Origin: Vagococcus luciliae
GTDB taxonomy: Bacteria > Bacillota > Bacilli > Lactobacillales > Vagococcaceae
Reading direction: 5' to 3'
DNA length: 64,000 bases
Assembly (NCBI RefSeq): GCF_024637875.1
Contig: NZ_CP102451.1
Location: 995,001-1,059,000 of the forward strand
Shown in pieces: positions 7,850 through 22,671 of the stretch. The stretch's first letter is position 1, and the number at the start of each line of letters is the position of its first letter. The notes below the pieces were generated by a model. It saw nothing but the letters and a program-made list of their open reading frames with translations. It was not told where the DNA came from and made no database searches. A program made the translations under genes and the position numbers.

Positions 7850-10800
7850 TTGAGTCTTCAATTTATATTAAATACAGCAGACAAAGAAGTTTTAGAAGAT
7901 TTATTAGGTATGTCGACAGACTGGTTAGAAAAGTCGATGCATCATGAGGTGTTTTACCTTGTGCCTAATCACGTTAAATTTGAAACGGAAATAAATGTAT
8001 TGAAAAAAATGCATACGTTACCTAAATTTAGCAAACAGAAGTATATGGCAAGTATGAGATTACAAGTCTTTAGTTTTTCTAGGTTGGCTTGGTATTACAT
8101 GCAACAAACTAAAAGTTATCAAGCAACGAGACTAAGTGATTCTGGAAAGTTTATGCTGATAAGAAAAAGTTTAATAAGCTGTAAAGATAACTTGGTGTTA
8201 TTTAAGCGTGAAGTCGATAGACCAGGTTTTATTCAACAATTACTTGATTTATTTGATGAGTTAAAACAAGGAAATGTTTCACCATTTGATTTACAAGAAG
8301 TTGTGGAAAATATTGCAACAACTGAAAAGACCAGTCAAGAAGATTATGTCACAAAATTAATCGATATACAGTTAATTTATCAAACGTATCAAGAGATGTT
8401 AATCACTCATCATATTGCCGATAAAGAATTATTAACAGAATTAGCTGAGTATTTGAGTGAGAAAGATTTATCTCATGTTCAATTTATTGTGTCAGGATTT
8501 ACTAATTTTACAGCAGTAGAAAAACAATTAATAGAAGTACTAATGAAAGTGTCTGGTGAAATAAAAATAAATTTAGTTCTTGACGAGGCACCAAAAGAAA
8601 CTTCTTTAGATAGTTATCAATTGTTTTTTAATACGTCAAAAATGTACCAAGAATTATATGATGTCGCTAGAGACAATCAAGTGAAAGTATTATTTGATAT
8701 TAAATGTCACTCAAAAAATAAGACATCAATGAGTGAATTAGCACATGGGTGGCAAAATTTACAAGAGTTAGTGCCGAATAAGATAGAAAAATCGACTGTT
8801 TCAAATGTGTTATCACTTTGGACTTGTACAGATACGTATCAAGAAGTAAAAGCTATTGGGACAAAAATTAGAGAATTAGTGGCAACAGAAGGTTATCGTT
8901 ATGAAGAGATTGCCTTAATTAGTCGAGATATTGAAACATATGCTTCAGAAATTATGGCAGTATTTGATGATATGGACATACCTTACTATGTTAATGAAGA
9001 AGAAGACATGGCAAATCATCCTTTAGTCGAATGGTTGCGTTCATTATTTAAAATAGATGAATCATTTTATCAATACCGAGATGTGATGCGCTTTTTAAGA
9101 ACAGAATTATGTTTTCCAAATACTAATTTGACTGACGATTTAAAAACATGGTATGAAAAAATGAGTGCATTTAGACAAGCAACAGACTATACAGAAAATG
9201 TGGTACTTGCTTATGGATATAGTGGGAGTGACTGGATTAAAAAAGAAGATTGGGAGTATGTGACCTATCAGTACAACACAGATGATGATACTTTGGATAA
9301 TCAACAAGTTATTCAAGAACAATCTAATGATATCAGACGGTTAATTGCGACCCATTTACCTAAGTTTTTTGAGAAATTAAAACAATCTATTACTAATAAA
9401 GAAGCTATTGTGACGTTCTATCAATTTTTACTAGAAATTGGTGTAGATAAACAGCTTCAAGCGATGCAACAACAAGAAATCGAAAGAGGGCATTTAACTG
9501 AAGCGAAAAATCATGAGCAAACATGGCAAGCATTGATGGATTTATTAGATGAATATTATGATGTATTAGGTGAAGATACTTTTGAGTTTGAGATTTTTAA
9601 GGAGATTTTACTTAGTGGATTAGAAGGCGTTAGCTATAGTAAAGTCCCAGCTTCAATTGATGAAGTAGTGGTAACATCATTAGATAGGGTTCGAGCAAAA
9701 AAATATCGGGCGACGTTTATTTTTGGGGCAACAGATCAAGTGTTACCTAAAAAAATTGATAATAAAACACTATTAAGTAACGAAGAACGAGATGTGTTTT
9801 CTCAATTATTAAGGTCAGACAGTTTCTTAAATAATAGTTTAACTGAATCAATGGCTAATGAACCATTTATCTTTTATTTGGCGTTACTGTCAGCCACAGA
9901 CAAAATTATTCTTAGCGCACCTAAAAATCGTGACCAAGTCAAAGATGTTAAACTATCACCATACATCGAACAGTTAAGTCGATATTTTGCTATTCCTATT
10001 ATTCATCATGATGCTGTCCTAACAGCTGATGAACAGGTATTAAACTCAATTTCGACAGACAAACTATTGCTTAGTGATTTAGTGAGTGCTTATAGAGAAT
10101 ATGACGAAAAGAAAGAAAGTGTTCCTTGGCTATTTTTACAACTAGAAAAACGTGTTCGTAAACAATTACCGGTTGAAACAAATCGTTTGTTTATGAGTTT
10201 ATCGCATAAAAATATTCCCGAAACCTTAAACAATCAATCCGTTGATACATTATATGGTGAAACAATTTATGCGTCTGTTTCAAAAATTGAAAATTTCTAT
10301 CAATGTCAGTATAAGTACTTTTTACGTTATGGACTTGGTATTCAAGAAAGAGAGCAGTTTGAGTTATCCCCAGCAGCAGCAGGAGAATTTTATCATGAAG
10401 CCTTGGATTTATTCTTTAAGGAACTAATTAAACAGAAAATCCAACTAACAGATATGTCAGATGATGAAGTGAAACAACTTGCTCAAACGGTGTTACAGGA
10501 AATATTAGGAGATAAACGATTTACTATTTTGTCCACAACCAATCGGATGAAATATGTGTCGTATCAGTTAGAAAAAACCATTCAAAGAGTGTGCTTATCG
10601 CTAAAAAATCAAGCTAAACGAAGTGATATGACCCCTATCCAAACAGAAATATTGTTTGGTGAGTCGTTAAAACAAGCTGGATTAAATAGTTTGGAAATTG
10701 TTTTAAACAATAATAAAAAAGTAAAAGTGCGAGGTAAAATTGATCGCTTGGATAAATTAGTTATTGAAGATGATGTGTATTTAAGCGTGATTGACTACAA

Positions 10801-11416
10801 ATCGAGTAAGCATAATTTTGATTTTGTTGATGCTTATTATGGATTAGCTATGCAAATGATTACGTACTTAGATGTTGCCTTAAGTAATGCAGTAGAGTTA
10901 GTTGGTCAAACAGCTAAACCAGCTGGAGCACTATACATGCATATTAAAAATCCAGTTATCAATGTTAACGAAAAATTCTCATTAGATACGCTAGATGAAC
11001 AACTACTAAAAGAGTATCAATATGATGGGTTGTTAGTAGAAGATGATGTGATTTTAGGAAAATTAGATAAAACCATTGACTCTCAGGTAAAATCGCTAGT
11101 TTACCCATACGAGCAGTTAAAAAGTGGGAAAATGAAATCATCACGATTTATCACATCAGATGAATTATCTCATTTAGTTGCTCATAATCGTGATAATTTC
11201 AAACAAGCTGGAGAAAAAATCTATGAAGGTAGCACGGAGTTAAATCCAGTCTATAAAGAACAAAAACGGTTAGCTTGTGGTTTTTGTCCATATAAAAGTG
11301 TGTGTCAATTTGACGTGATGTTACCAGAAAATAATTATCACCGAATTGAGTCCTTGAAAAAAGAAACGATTATGGAAAAACTGCAGCCTGAATCAAAGGA
11401 GGAGACACATGAGTAA
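7850..11416 (+). CDS. rexB: ATP-dependent helicase/nuclease subunit B
   Basis: RexB pairs with RexA in double-strand break resection and recombination repair. With the TTG start at 7850 the protein has 1188 residues and begins MSLQFILN; a GAGGTGG ribosome site lies just upstream, whereas the more upstream GTG (7799) lacks one. The amino end lacks the P-loop found in Bacillus AddB, which is the feature that distinguishes lactic-acid-bacterial RexB. The C-terminal nuclease has VIDYKSS. An iron-sulfur cluster is indicated by C819 together with C1143, C1146 and C1152 (CGFCPYKSVC). The gene overlaps rexA by 8 bp, consistent with translational coupling. Confidence 0.93.
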   Translation: MSLQFILNTADKEVLEDLLGMSTDWLEKSMHHEVFYLVPNHVKFETEINVLKKMHTLPKFSKQKYMASMRLQVFSFSRLAWYYMQQTKSYQATRLSDSGKFMLIRKSLISCKDNLVLFKREVDRPGFIQQLLDLFDELKQGNVSPFDLQEVVENIATTEKTSQEDYVTKLIDIQLIYQTYQEMLITHHIADKELLTELAEYLSEKDLSHVQFIVSGFTNFTAVEKQLIEVLMKVSGEIKINLVLDEAPKETSLDSYQLFFNTSKMYQELYDVARDNQVKVLFDIKCHSKNKTSMSELAHGWQNLQELVPNKIEKSTVSNVLSLWTCTDTYQEVKAIGTKIRELVATEGYRYEEIALISRDIETYASEIMAVFDDMDIPYYVNEEEDMANHPLVEWLRSLFKIDESFYQYRDVMRFLRTELCFPNTNLTDDLKTWYEKMSAFRQATDYTENVVLAYGYSGSDWIKKEDWEYVTYQYNTDDDTLDNQQVIQEQSNDIRRLIATHLPKFFEKLKQSITNKEAIVTFYQFLLEIGVDKQLQAMQQQEIERGHLTEAKNHEQTWQALMDLLDEYYDVLGEDTFEFEIFKEILLSGLEGVSYSKVPASIDEVVVTSLDRVRAKKYRATFIFGATDQVLPKKIDNKTLLSNEERDVFSQLLRSDSFLNNSLTESMANEPFIFYLALLSATDKIILSAPKNRDQVKDVKLSPYIEQLSRYFAIPIIHHDAVLTADEQVLNSISTDKLLLSDLVSAYREYDEKKESVPWLFLQLEKRVRKQLPVETNRLFMSLSHKNIPETLNNQSVDTLYGETIYASVSKIENFYQCQYKYFLRYGLGIQEREQFELSPAAAGEFYHEALDLFFKELIKQKIQLTDMSDDEVKQLAQTVLQEILGDKRFTILSTTNRMKYVSYQLEKTIQRVCLSLKNQAKRSDMTPIQTEILFGESLKQAGLNSLEIVLNNNKKVKVRGKIDRLDKLVIEDDVYLSVIDYKSSKHNFDFVDAYYGLAMQMITYLDVALSNAVELVGQTAKPAGALYMHIKNPVINVNEKFSLDTLDEQLLKEYQYDGLLVEDDVILGKLDKTIDSQVKSLVYPYEQLKSGKMKSSRFITSDELSHLVAHNRDNFKQAGEKIYEGSTELNPVYKEQKRLACGFCPYKSVCQFDVMLPENNYHRIESLKKETIMEKLQPESKEETHE

Positions 11417-14400
11417 CCTAGATATTCCAGTAAAACCAGAAAACAGCCATTTTACAGATAAACAATGGCAAGCGGTATATGATTCTGGTGATAATTTGTT
11501 GATTTCTGCCTCTGCCGGTTCTGGTAAAACAACGGTATTAGTTGAGCGAGTGATTCAAAAAATTAAGTCGGGTGTTAATGTCGATGAATTATTGATTGTG
11601 ACCTATACGGAAGCCGCTGCAAAAGAGATGAAACAACGAATTAAGGTAGCCATTCAAACGGCTCTTACAGAAGAAGTTGATACCGCACAAAAAGAGCATT
11701 TGGTAAAACAACTGGGGATACTTCCAACAGCTACCATCAGTACACTTCATGCTTTTTGTTTACGTGTCATTCAAAGATACTATTATCTTATTCATATCGA
11801 TCCTGTTTTTCGTTTATTGACTGATGAAACAGAAAATCTACTATTAAAGGAAGATGTCTGGGATGAGCTAAGGGAAGAACTATACGGTGAAGAAAGAGAA
11901 GCGTTTTATCAATTAACTGAAAATTTTTCCAATGATCGTAATGATAATGGGTTGATGGAACTCATTTTTTCGATACACTTATTTGCTCAAGCAAATTCTG
12001 AACCGGAAAATTGGTTAGATAGTTTGCTTGAAAATTATCAAATAACAGACAGCTTAGTCAACTCGTCACTCTATCAACAATACATGAAACCAGATGTATT
12101 AAATCAATTATTGTTAGCTCAAGTAACCACAGATGAGTTAGTGAATCGTTGTCAAAGTGATGAAGAGCTAAAGAAAACACTAGAAACAGTCAGTGACGAC
12201 AAACAATTAATTGATACATTATTATTTTTAATTAACGAAGATAGACTAGAGGACTTTTATGATTATTTGATAAGCACACCATTTAATCGTATTAAAGCGC
12301 CGTCTAAAAAAACAGCATCAGAAGAAGTTCAAGAGGAATATCAGGAAATAAAATTGGTACGAGATAGTGTAAAAGAAAATATTGGAAAGTTAAGAAGTCA
12401 GTATTTTAAACAAAGCCCTAAAGAGATGTTAGAGATATTAGAAAAATCACAGTCAGTGGTTGAAGAGCTAATTAGTGTGACCAAGCGATTTATTCAACGA
12501 TTTTCTAAGGAAAAAGAATCTCGTCATGTACTTGATTTTAACGATTTAGAGCATTTGACATTGGCAATTTTAAGAAAACAAGTTGAGGGTCAATGGGTAG
12601 AATCTGAAGCATCAACGTATTATCGTCATAAATTCAATGAAATTTTGGTAGATGAGTATCAAGATATTAATAGATTACAAGAAACGATTTTGTATTGGTT
12701 GCGTCGCCCTGAAAAACATAATGGTAATCTATTTATGGTAGGGGACGTTAAACAATCAATTTATGGGTTCCGTTTAGCTGATCCTACTTTGTTTATTGAA
12801 AAATATGAACAATTTGCGACAGAAGAAGATGGCCGTCGTATTATCCTAGCAGAAAATTTTCGTTCAAGAAGTAATGTCTTAGATTTTACGAACCTTGTCT
12901 TTACACAATTAATGGATAAAGAATTAGGGCAATTAGATTATGATACGAGTGCTGAATTAATTGTTGGAAATAAGTCATTTCCTGAAAGTAAGGATTATGA
13001 TACGGAATTATTAATTTATCAAACCACATCAGAAGAAAAAGATCAGGAGTCATTAGAATTTAGACTAGATGGAAAAACAGAAGGTGAGTTACGGCTTGTT
13101 GCGTTAAAAATTCGAGAATTAATTGATAAGAAATTTGAGTTGTTTGATAAAAAAGAAGAAAAAATGCGTTCAATCGCCTATAAAGATATTGTGTTGTTAA
13201 CACCAACGAAAAAAAACAACTTAGATATTTTAGATATTTTTAAAGAGTACGATATCCCATTAATGGTGAACGATACACAGAATTATTTTCAAGCCACTGA
13301 GATTAGAATCATGATTTCTTTACTACAACTAATCGACAACCCTTACCAAGATATTCCGTTAGCGGCTATTTTACGCTCGCCGATTGTTGGAATTGGTGAA
13401 AATGATATGGTTCTATTAAAAAGCTATGACATGACAGGCTACTATTATGATGCCTTACAGAAATTTTTAATAGACGGAGATAAATCCAGTCAGTTATATC
13501 AAATAATCGAGACGTTTAATCAACAGTTTAATCATTGGCGTGAGTTGGCTAGAAGAAAACGATTGGTTGAATTAATTTGGCAAATTTATAAAGATACTGA
13601 CTTACTTGATTATGTAGCAGGGTTGCCTTCAGGTATGCAACGAAAAGCCAATCTTCATGCTTTGTATCACCGTGCATCGAGTTATGAAGAGATGAGTTTT
13701 AAAGGTCTATTTCAATTTATTCGGTTTATCGAAAAAATGCAGCAAAAAAATAAAGATTTAGCCGAAGCATCTAACATTAATGAAGAAGCAGATGCTGTTA
13801 GAGTGATGACCATTCATGCTAGTAAAGGCTTAGAATTTCCTGTTGTGTTCTTACTAGACATGTCAAAACAATTCAATCTAATGGATGTTAGACAACGAAA
13901 ATTTGTTTTTGATGAAGAGCTTGGTATGGGGATTAAATACAAAGACATTGAAAAACGTTTAGAATATGATACATTTCCTTTTAGTGTGATTAGAGAACAT
14001 AAAAAACAGAAATTGTTAGCAGAAGAGATGCGTAAATTATACGTTGCACTAACTCGTGCAGAAGAAAAGCTTTACTTAGTCGGTTCCTATAAAAGCAAAG
14101 ATGATGCTTATAAGAAATGGGCAACTTTAACTAGTACTGAGCATATGGTTTTACCAACAGCAAGCAGACAATCAACATCAAGTTTGATGGACTGGGTAGG
14201 AATGTCTTTAGTTAGACATCCGGACTTTGAAACGTATTTTCCAACTAGCGAAGCGACTGTCCTATCAGGATTAAAGAAACATCCAGGACAATTTTCTATT
14301 CACTTTTATCAAGAAGAGGATATTTTAGCTAGACATATGGCTCAAGGAGAGCAAGAAGAAGAATTAAAAGTATCTGATGTGAAACCAAATGTTAAATTAT

Positions 14401-15155
14401 TAAAAGAAGTGGTAGAGCGCTTGAATTTTTCTTATCCTGAAAAAGATGCCACTATGACGGCAAGTTATCAATCTGTTTCTGAGGTTAAACGATTATTTGA
14501 AGATCCTGACATGAAGGATGTACCAACACTTAATTTCTCAAAAGATAAACAAATAAAAGCACATAGAGAAATATTGAGCGATAGTGCTAAGCCTAAATTT
14601 ATGGAAGGTGATATTCAAATTAAATCTACAGATATTGGTTCAGCAGTACATTTATTGATGCAATTGTTACCTCTTGATAAAAAGCCGACAGAACAAGATA
14701 TAAAGGAACAAATAGAGATAATGGTACAAAATGGTGTTTTTACAGAAAAATTAGCAGCTATATTACCTATCAATATAATAAAGTCATTTTTCGATACAAC
14801 GTTTGGTGCATACCTATTAGCACACCATGAATTTACTAGAAGAGAACAACCGTTTTCATTGCTACTACCAGCTAAAGAGTTGTATCAAGATTATGTAACT
14901 AAAGAAGAGGATACTGTATTGATTCATGGGATTATTGATGGATTTGTCTTAACAGATTCAGAGCTTATTTTATATGATTTTAAAACAGATTATGTGCCTA
15001 AAGGTGCTACTATTGAAGAATTAGAAAAATTAAAACAGCGTTATGTTGGGCAATTAACTCTTTATCAATTAGCATTGGAAGAAATCTATCAAAGAAACGT
15101 GACGTCTTCCAAATTGATTCTATTAAATAGTGGAGACATCATTGATATGATATAA
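11409..15155 (+). CDS. rexA: ATP-dependent helicase/nuclease subunit A
   Basis: This 1248-residue UvrD-like helicase has a Walker A motif SASAGSGKTT near residue 34. Helicase motifs VDEYQDIN, GDVKQSIYGFR, MTIHASKGLEFP and YVALTRAEEKLY follow in order. The C-terminal RecB-type nuclease is marked by LILYDFKTDY near residue 1195. Together with RexB it forms the Gram-positive counterpart of RecBCD, processing DNA ends and acting at Chi-like sites. It overlaps rexB and has no terminator between them. Length and motif order are normal for the family. Confidence 0.95.
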   Translation: MSNLDIPVKPENSHFTDKQWQAVYDSGDNLLISASAGSGKTTVLVERVIQKIKSGVNVDELLIVTYTEAAAKEMKQRIKVAIQTALTEEVDTAQKEHLVKQLGILPTATISTLHAFCLRVIQRYYYLIHIDPVFRLLTDETENLLLKEDVWDELREELYGEEREAFYQLTENFSNDRNDNGLMELIFSIHLFAQANSEPENWLDSLLENYQITDSLVNSSLYQQYMKPDVLNQLLLAQVTTDELVNRCQSDEELKKTLETVSDDKQLIDTLLFLINEDRLEDFYDYLISTPFNRIKAPSKKTASEEVQEEYQEIKLVRDSVKENIGKLRSQYFKQSPKEMLEILEKSQSVVEELISVTKRFIQRFSKEKESRHVLDFNDLEHLTLAILRKQVEGQWVESEASTYYRHKFNEILVDEYQDINRLQETILYWLRRPEKHNGNLFMVGDVKQSIYGFRLADPTLFIEKYEQFATEEDGRRIILAENFRSRSNVLDFTNLVFTQLMDKELGQLDYDTSAELIVGNKSFPESKDYDTELLIYQTTSEEKDQESLEFRLDGKTEGELRLVALKIRELIDKKFELFDKKEEKMRSIAYKDIVLLTPTKKNNLDILDIFKEYDIPLMVNDTQNYFQATEIRIMISLLQLIDNPYQDIPLAAILRSPIVGIGENDMVLLKSYDMTGYYYDALQKFLIDGDKSSQLYQIIETFNQQFNHWRELARRKRLVELIWQIYKDTDLLDYVAGLPSGMQRKANLHALYHRASSYEEMSFKGLFQFIRFIEKMQQKNKDLAEASNINEEADAVRVMTIHASKGLEFPVVFLLDMSKQFNLMDVRQRKFVFDEELGMGIKYKDIEKRLEYDTFPFSVIREHKKQKLLAEEMRKLYVALTRAEEKLYLVGSYKSKDDAYKKWATLTSTEHMVLPTASRQSTSSLMDWVGMSLVRHPDFETYFPTSEATVLSGLKKHPGQFSIHFYQEEDILARHMAQGEQEEELKVSDVKPNVKLLKEVVERLNFSYPEKDATMTASYQSVSEVKRLFEDPDMKDVPTLNFSKDKQIKAHREILSDSAKPKFMEGDIQIKSTDIGSAVHLLMQLLPLDKKPTEQDIKEQIEIMVQNGVFTEKLAAILPINIIKSFFDTTFGAYLLAHHEFTRREQPFSLLLPAKELYQDYVTKEEDTVLIHGIIDGFVLTDSELILYDFKTDYVPKGATIEELEKLKQRYVGQLTLYQLALEEIYQRNVTSSKLILLNSGDIIDMI

Positions 15156-15220
15156 ATGTTGTTCATAAAAAAAAAAACATGATAAAATAAGTATCAATAA
15201 AAGGAGAGGGATGTGATATT

Positions 15221-16066
15221 ATGTATAAATCCTCTAAAGAACTTAAAATGCAAGCAAAAGAGTCACTCAGAGGACGATGGAAAGAAGCAGTAATATTGAA
15301 TTTGGTACCGTCAATTATTCAAATGATTTCAATGTTTTTTATTACAATAACAGTATTGGTGTTTGGATTATTTATTGGCACGATGGCAAGTGATCAAACA
15401 AATTACTCAAAAATAGCGGGAGACGACTATGATAGTATTCAACATGAATATACATGGGAGGAAAACTTGGATGATGAATCACCTGCTTCAGGCGTAGTAG
15501 CGGCAATTGCTTCAGCAGGATCTGCTCCATTAGCAGGACCTATATTTAGCTTTGTTATGACATTTTTAACAATTGGTATTTCATTTACTTTTTTAGATGT
15601 CATAAGGCGTGGTAAATCACAAAATATGTCATTTAAAGAATCATTTAGATTGTTTAATGGAAATGATTTTGTTCCAGTATTATTGATTAATATTTTGACA
15701 TATATTTTCCAATACTTATGGACTTTATTATTTATTATTCCAGGTATTGTAAAAGGATATTCTTATTCACAAGCAAACTTTATTTACAAAGATTTATCTT
15801 CAACTCGTGACACAAGGAGTATGGGCGCTACAAGTTTTATAACTGAAAGTCGTGAATTAATGGATGGGCATAAAGGTCGATTATTTTGGTTAGATATTAG
15901 TTTTATTGGGTGGTATTTTGTGGGAATGCTAACAATGGGAATAGGATTATTATGGATTAATCCATATATTAATGCGACGAAAGCAGCGTTCTATGATGAT
16001 TTATCTAAAGGAAAATTTTTAGAGCAAGAAGTAATGGAAGAGGATGAAATTTGGACAAGTTTTTAA
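15221..16066 (+). CDS. DUF975-family integral membrane protein
   Basis: The 281-residue protein starts MYKSSKELKMQAKESLRGRW, typical of the DUF975 family. Hydrophobic segments follow near residues 25-50, 105-130, 145-175 and 225-250. An acidic, probably extracellular loop lies around residues 60-85. The function of DUF975 proteins is unknown. It stands 65 bp after rexA with its own ribosome site (AAAAGGAGAGGG) and is closed by a hairpin terminator, so it may be transcribed separately. The family call rests on N-terminal similarity and topology. Confidence 0.75.
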   Translation: MYKSSKELKMQAKESLRGRWKEAVILNLVPSIIQMISMFFITITVLVFGLFIGTMASDQTNYSKIAGDDYDSIQHEYTWEENLDDESPASGVVAAIASAGSAPLAGPIFSFVMTFLTIGISFTFLDVIRRGKSQNMSFKESFRLFNGNDFVPVLLINILTYIFQYLWTLLFIIPGIVKGYSYSQANFIYKDLSSTRDTRSMGATSFITESRELMDGHKGRLFWLDISFIGWYFVGMLTMGIGLLWINPYINATKAAFYDDLSKGKFLEQEVMEEDEIWTSF

Positions 16067-16095
16067 AGAATGAGATGATTCTCATTCTTTTTTTA
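16067..16095 (+). terminator. Terminator after DUF975 gene
   Basis: AAGAATGAG (16067-16075) pairs with CTCATTCTT (16081-16089), followed by seven or so T residues. It sits immediately after the stop codon. Confidence 0.85.
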
Positions 16096-16154
16096 TTATA
16101 TTGATACCATAAAGTCAGATAAATTTAATGCATAAGTCGTATGATGAGTGGCAT

Positions 16155-16204
16155 ACCAATTATCCCGAATTGGTTTTTGAATTCTATTTATTTGTAAATA
16201 GAAT
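16155..16204. other. Two consecutive perfect hairpins of unknown role
   Basis: ACCAATT/AATTGGT (16155-16161 and 16168-16174) forms a 7-bp stem followed by TTTTTG. Six bases later ATTCTATTTA/TAAATAGAAT (16181-16190 and 16195-16204) forms a 10-bp stem with a 4-base loop. Both lie between the DUF975 terminator and the dinB promoter, outside any gene I can identify. The first could be a terminator of a small RNA. Confidence 0.45.
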
Positions 16205-16265
16205 CATTTACAACCTTCATTTCCACTAGAGCGACGGCTTTGGTGGTTTTTTTGTGTCTTCATGA

Positions 16266-16290
16266 TATAATATAAGCGAACGTACATTCT
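16266..16290 (+). promoter_or_regulatory. dinB promoter -10 and LexA-like SOS box
   Basis: TATAAT at 16266-16271 is followed by CGAACGTACATTCT at 16277-16290. This matches the Gram-positive LexA (DinR) consensus CGAACNNNNGTTCG in the first half and three of five bases in the second. The position just after the -10 would block transcription. The -35 is weak. Confidence 0.55.
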
Positions 16291-16307
16291 TTTTTGGAGG
16301 TTAGTTT

Positions 16308-17441
16308 ATGTCAAATGGTTTGAAATTTCCGTTAATTAACGATTTATCTCGAAAAATTATCCATGTTGATATGGATGCTTTTTATGCTTCTATAGAAGAA
16401 AGAGATAATCCCAGTCTAAAAGGTAAGCCATTAGTCATTGCCAAACACCCTAATGATACAAATGGACGTGGTGTTGTCACCACAGCAAATTATGAAGCAA
16501 GAAAATATGGCATTCATTCAGCAATGAGTGCAAAAAAAGCATATGAACTTTGTCCACATGCGATGTTTGTCTCAGGTAACCGGGAATATTATGCTGAAGT
16601 TTCTAAACAAATTCATGAAGTTTTTAGAGAATACACTGATGTAGTTGAACCTCTTTCTCTTGATGAGGCTTATCTTGACGTAACGCATAATAAACAAAAT
16701 ATTAAAAGTGCAATAAAAATAGCCCGACTTATTCAATCCAAAATTTATGAAAAAGTTGAATTAACCAGTTCAGCAGGAGTCAGCTATAATAAATTTTTAG
16801 CTAAAATTGCGTCAGACTATGATAAACCAAAAGGATTGACCGTTATATTACCAGAAGATGCGCAAGAATTTTTGTTTGAATTACCAATTGAAAAATTTTA
16901 TGGTATTGGAAAAAAGACGATTCCACTTATGCACGAAATGGGTGTATACACAGGCAAAGATTTGTATGATATACCAGAAATGACGTTAATCGATTTGTTC
17001 GGTAAAAAAGGATATAGTTTATATCGTAAAGTTCGAGGTGTTCATAATGATCCTGTCGAAAATAATCGAGAGAGAAAATCAATAGGTAGAGAAAAAACGT
17101 TTGGAAAAATACTTATCCAAGAAAGGGATGTACTAAATCATTTAAGAGAATTGTCAGAAGAAGTTAGTCGAAAACTATTGAAAAATGAATTAAAAGGAAA
17201 AACAATCGTTCTAAAGGTAAGGACTAATTCTTATGAAACAGTTACAAGAAGGATGACATTAAATAAATATATTTGTCAAACGGAAGAAATTTATTTTTAT
17301 GCTAATCAATTATGGGAAGAATTAAATTGGAGCAATAGCGGTATTAGATTAGTAGGAGTAACAATCACAACTTTAGAAAAGTCTGTTTACGAAGCAATAG
17401 AATTACCATTATTCATTAAAAAAGGACAGATAAATAAGTAA
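16308..17441 (+). CDS. dinB: DNA polymerase IV, Y-family translesion polymerase
   Basis: The 377-residue product contains the Y-family catalytic blocks: HVDMDAFYASIEERDNP near residue 21 (first metal ligand), GVVTTANYEARKYGI, and PLSLDEAYLDVT near residue 117 (the paired acidic residues). The helix-hairpin-helix region (FYGIGKKT) and a little-finger domain follow. The enzyme performs low-fidelity bypass of DNA lesions. A GGAGG ribosome site and a LexA-like box upstream fit SOS control. The last residues lack an obvious perfect beta-clamp motif, though ELPLFIKK near the end could serve. Confidence 0.95.
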   Translation: MSNGLKFPLINDLSRKIIHVDMDAFYASIEERDNPSLKGKPLVIAKHPNDTNGRGVVTTANYEARKYGIHSAMSAKKAYELCPHAMFVSGNREYYAEVSKQIHEVFREYTDVVEPLSLDEAYLDVTHNKQNIKSAIKIARLIQSKIYEKVELTSSAGVSYNKFLAKIASDYDKPKGLTVILPEDAQEFLFELPIEKFYGIGKKTIPLMHEMGVYTGKDLYDIPEMTLIDLFGKKGYSLYRKVRGVHNDPVENNRERKSIGREKTFGKILIQERDVLNHLRELSEEVSRKLLKNELKGKTIVLKVRTNSYETVTRRMTLNKYICQTEEIYFYANQLWEELNWSNSGIRLVGVTITTLEKSVYEAIELPLFIKKGQINK

Positions 17442-17464
17442 TATTGAAAAAAATAAAAAAACTA

Positions 17465-17493
17465 TTGACGAATTGTGACATAATTGTTATATT
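17465..17493 (+). promoter_or_regulatory. rRNA operon promoter P1
   Basis: TTGACG (17465-17470), a 17-bp spacer and TATATT (17488-17493) form a strong sigma-A promoter about 310 bp before the 16S gene. The region between dinB and the 16S gene (17442-17802) holds this, P2 and the leader, with no reading frame of note. Confidence 0.8.
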
Positions 17494-17603
17494 AGTAAAT
17501 GTCCTTGAGACACAGATTTTGAAATACTTGTTTTTTAATATTAGATGATAGGATTTATTTTATTAGGAATGAATTTTCAGAAAAATTAAAAAATAAAAAA
17601 CTG

Positions 17604-17632
17604 TTGACAAGTTATTATAAACTTGTTATGAT
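17604..17632 (+). promoter_or_regulatory. rRNA operon promoter P2
   Basis: TTGACA (17604-17609), a 17-bp spacer and TATGAT (17627-17632) form a near-consensus sigma-A promoter. Tandem promoters are typical of Firmicutes rRNA operons. Confidence 0.85.
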
Positions 17633-17668
17633 ATAAAAGTTGTTACGGCAACAAAGTTTAGACCTTTG

Positions 17669-17685
17669 AAAACTGAACAAAGTAA
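17669..17685 (+). other. 16S leader strand of the rRNA processing stalk
   Basis: AAAACTGAACAAAGTAA (17669-17685) is the exact reverse complement of 19393-19409, just after the 16S gene. The two would pair over 17 bp to make the RNase III processing stalk. A similar, bulged pair around the 23S gene lies at 19535-19556 and 22620-22639. Confidence 0.75.
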
Positions 17686-17802
17686 GACGAACCAAATGTG
17701 TAGGGCGTTTCTACTATGTAGAAACAAACCATATTTAGTGAATACAATTCGCTAGCAAGTTTTAAAACAAATGAGCTAAACATCGTAAGATGTTATCAAC
17801 TT

Positions 17803-19366
<1,564 letters not shown>

Positions 19367-19428
19367 ATAATTACGGAAAACACATTACGTTTTTACTTTG
19401 TTCAGTTTTGAGAGGTTTACTCTTAATA

Positions 19429-19501
19429 GGGGCCTTAGCTCAGCTGGGAGAGCGCCTGCCTTGCACGCAGGAGGTCAGCGGTTCGATCCCGCTAGGCTCC
19501 A
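19429..19501 (+). tRNA. tRNA-Ala (anticodon TGC)
   Basis: A cloverleaf folds with acceptor GGGGCCT/AGGCTCC (one G-U pair), a D arm AGCTCAGCTGGGAGAGC, anticodon stem CCTGC/GCAGG with loop CTTGCAC (anticodon TGC), and T arm GCGGTTCGATCCCGC. The 3' CCA is not encoded. It is the only tRNA in the 16S-23S spacer. Confidence 0.97.
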
Positions 19502-19681
19502 TTGATGAGAAATCATCATATAGATTGTTCATTGAAAACTGGATAGTTGAAGTTAGACATCAACATAAACCGAGAACACCGCGTTGAACAGTTTCTTTTA
19601 AAGAACTGTGAAATGTATTAACTATTATCTATCGCTAGTTAATAGTTAATGAAAAAACAAGCTAACCGTAAGGTTAGAAAA

Positions 19682-22596
<2,915 letters not shown>

Positions 22597-22671
22597 AGCG
22601 GTGGACAATTATATTGATACTAACTTAACATCCAGTTTTGAGTGAATCATCACTCAATAAAAAACAGATAA

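Noticed and set aside
1134-7850. CcpA cre sites at the glycan locus
   Set aside because: I looked for TGWAANCGNTNWCA-like sequences in the intergenic gaps and found none convincing; a motif scan would be needed to exclude weak sites.
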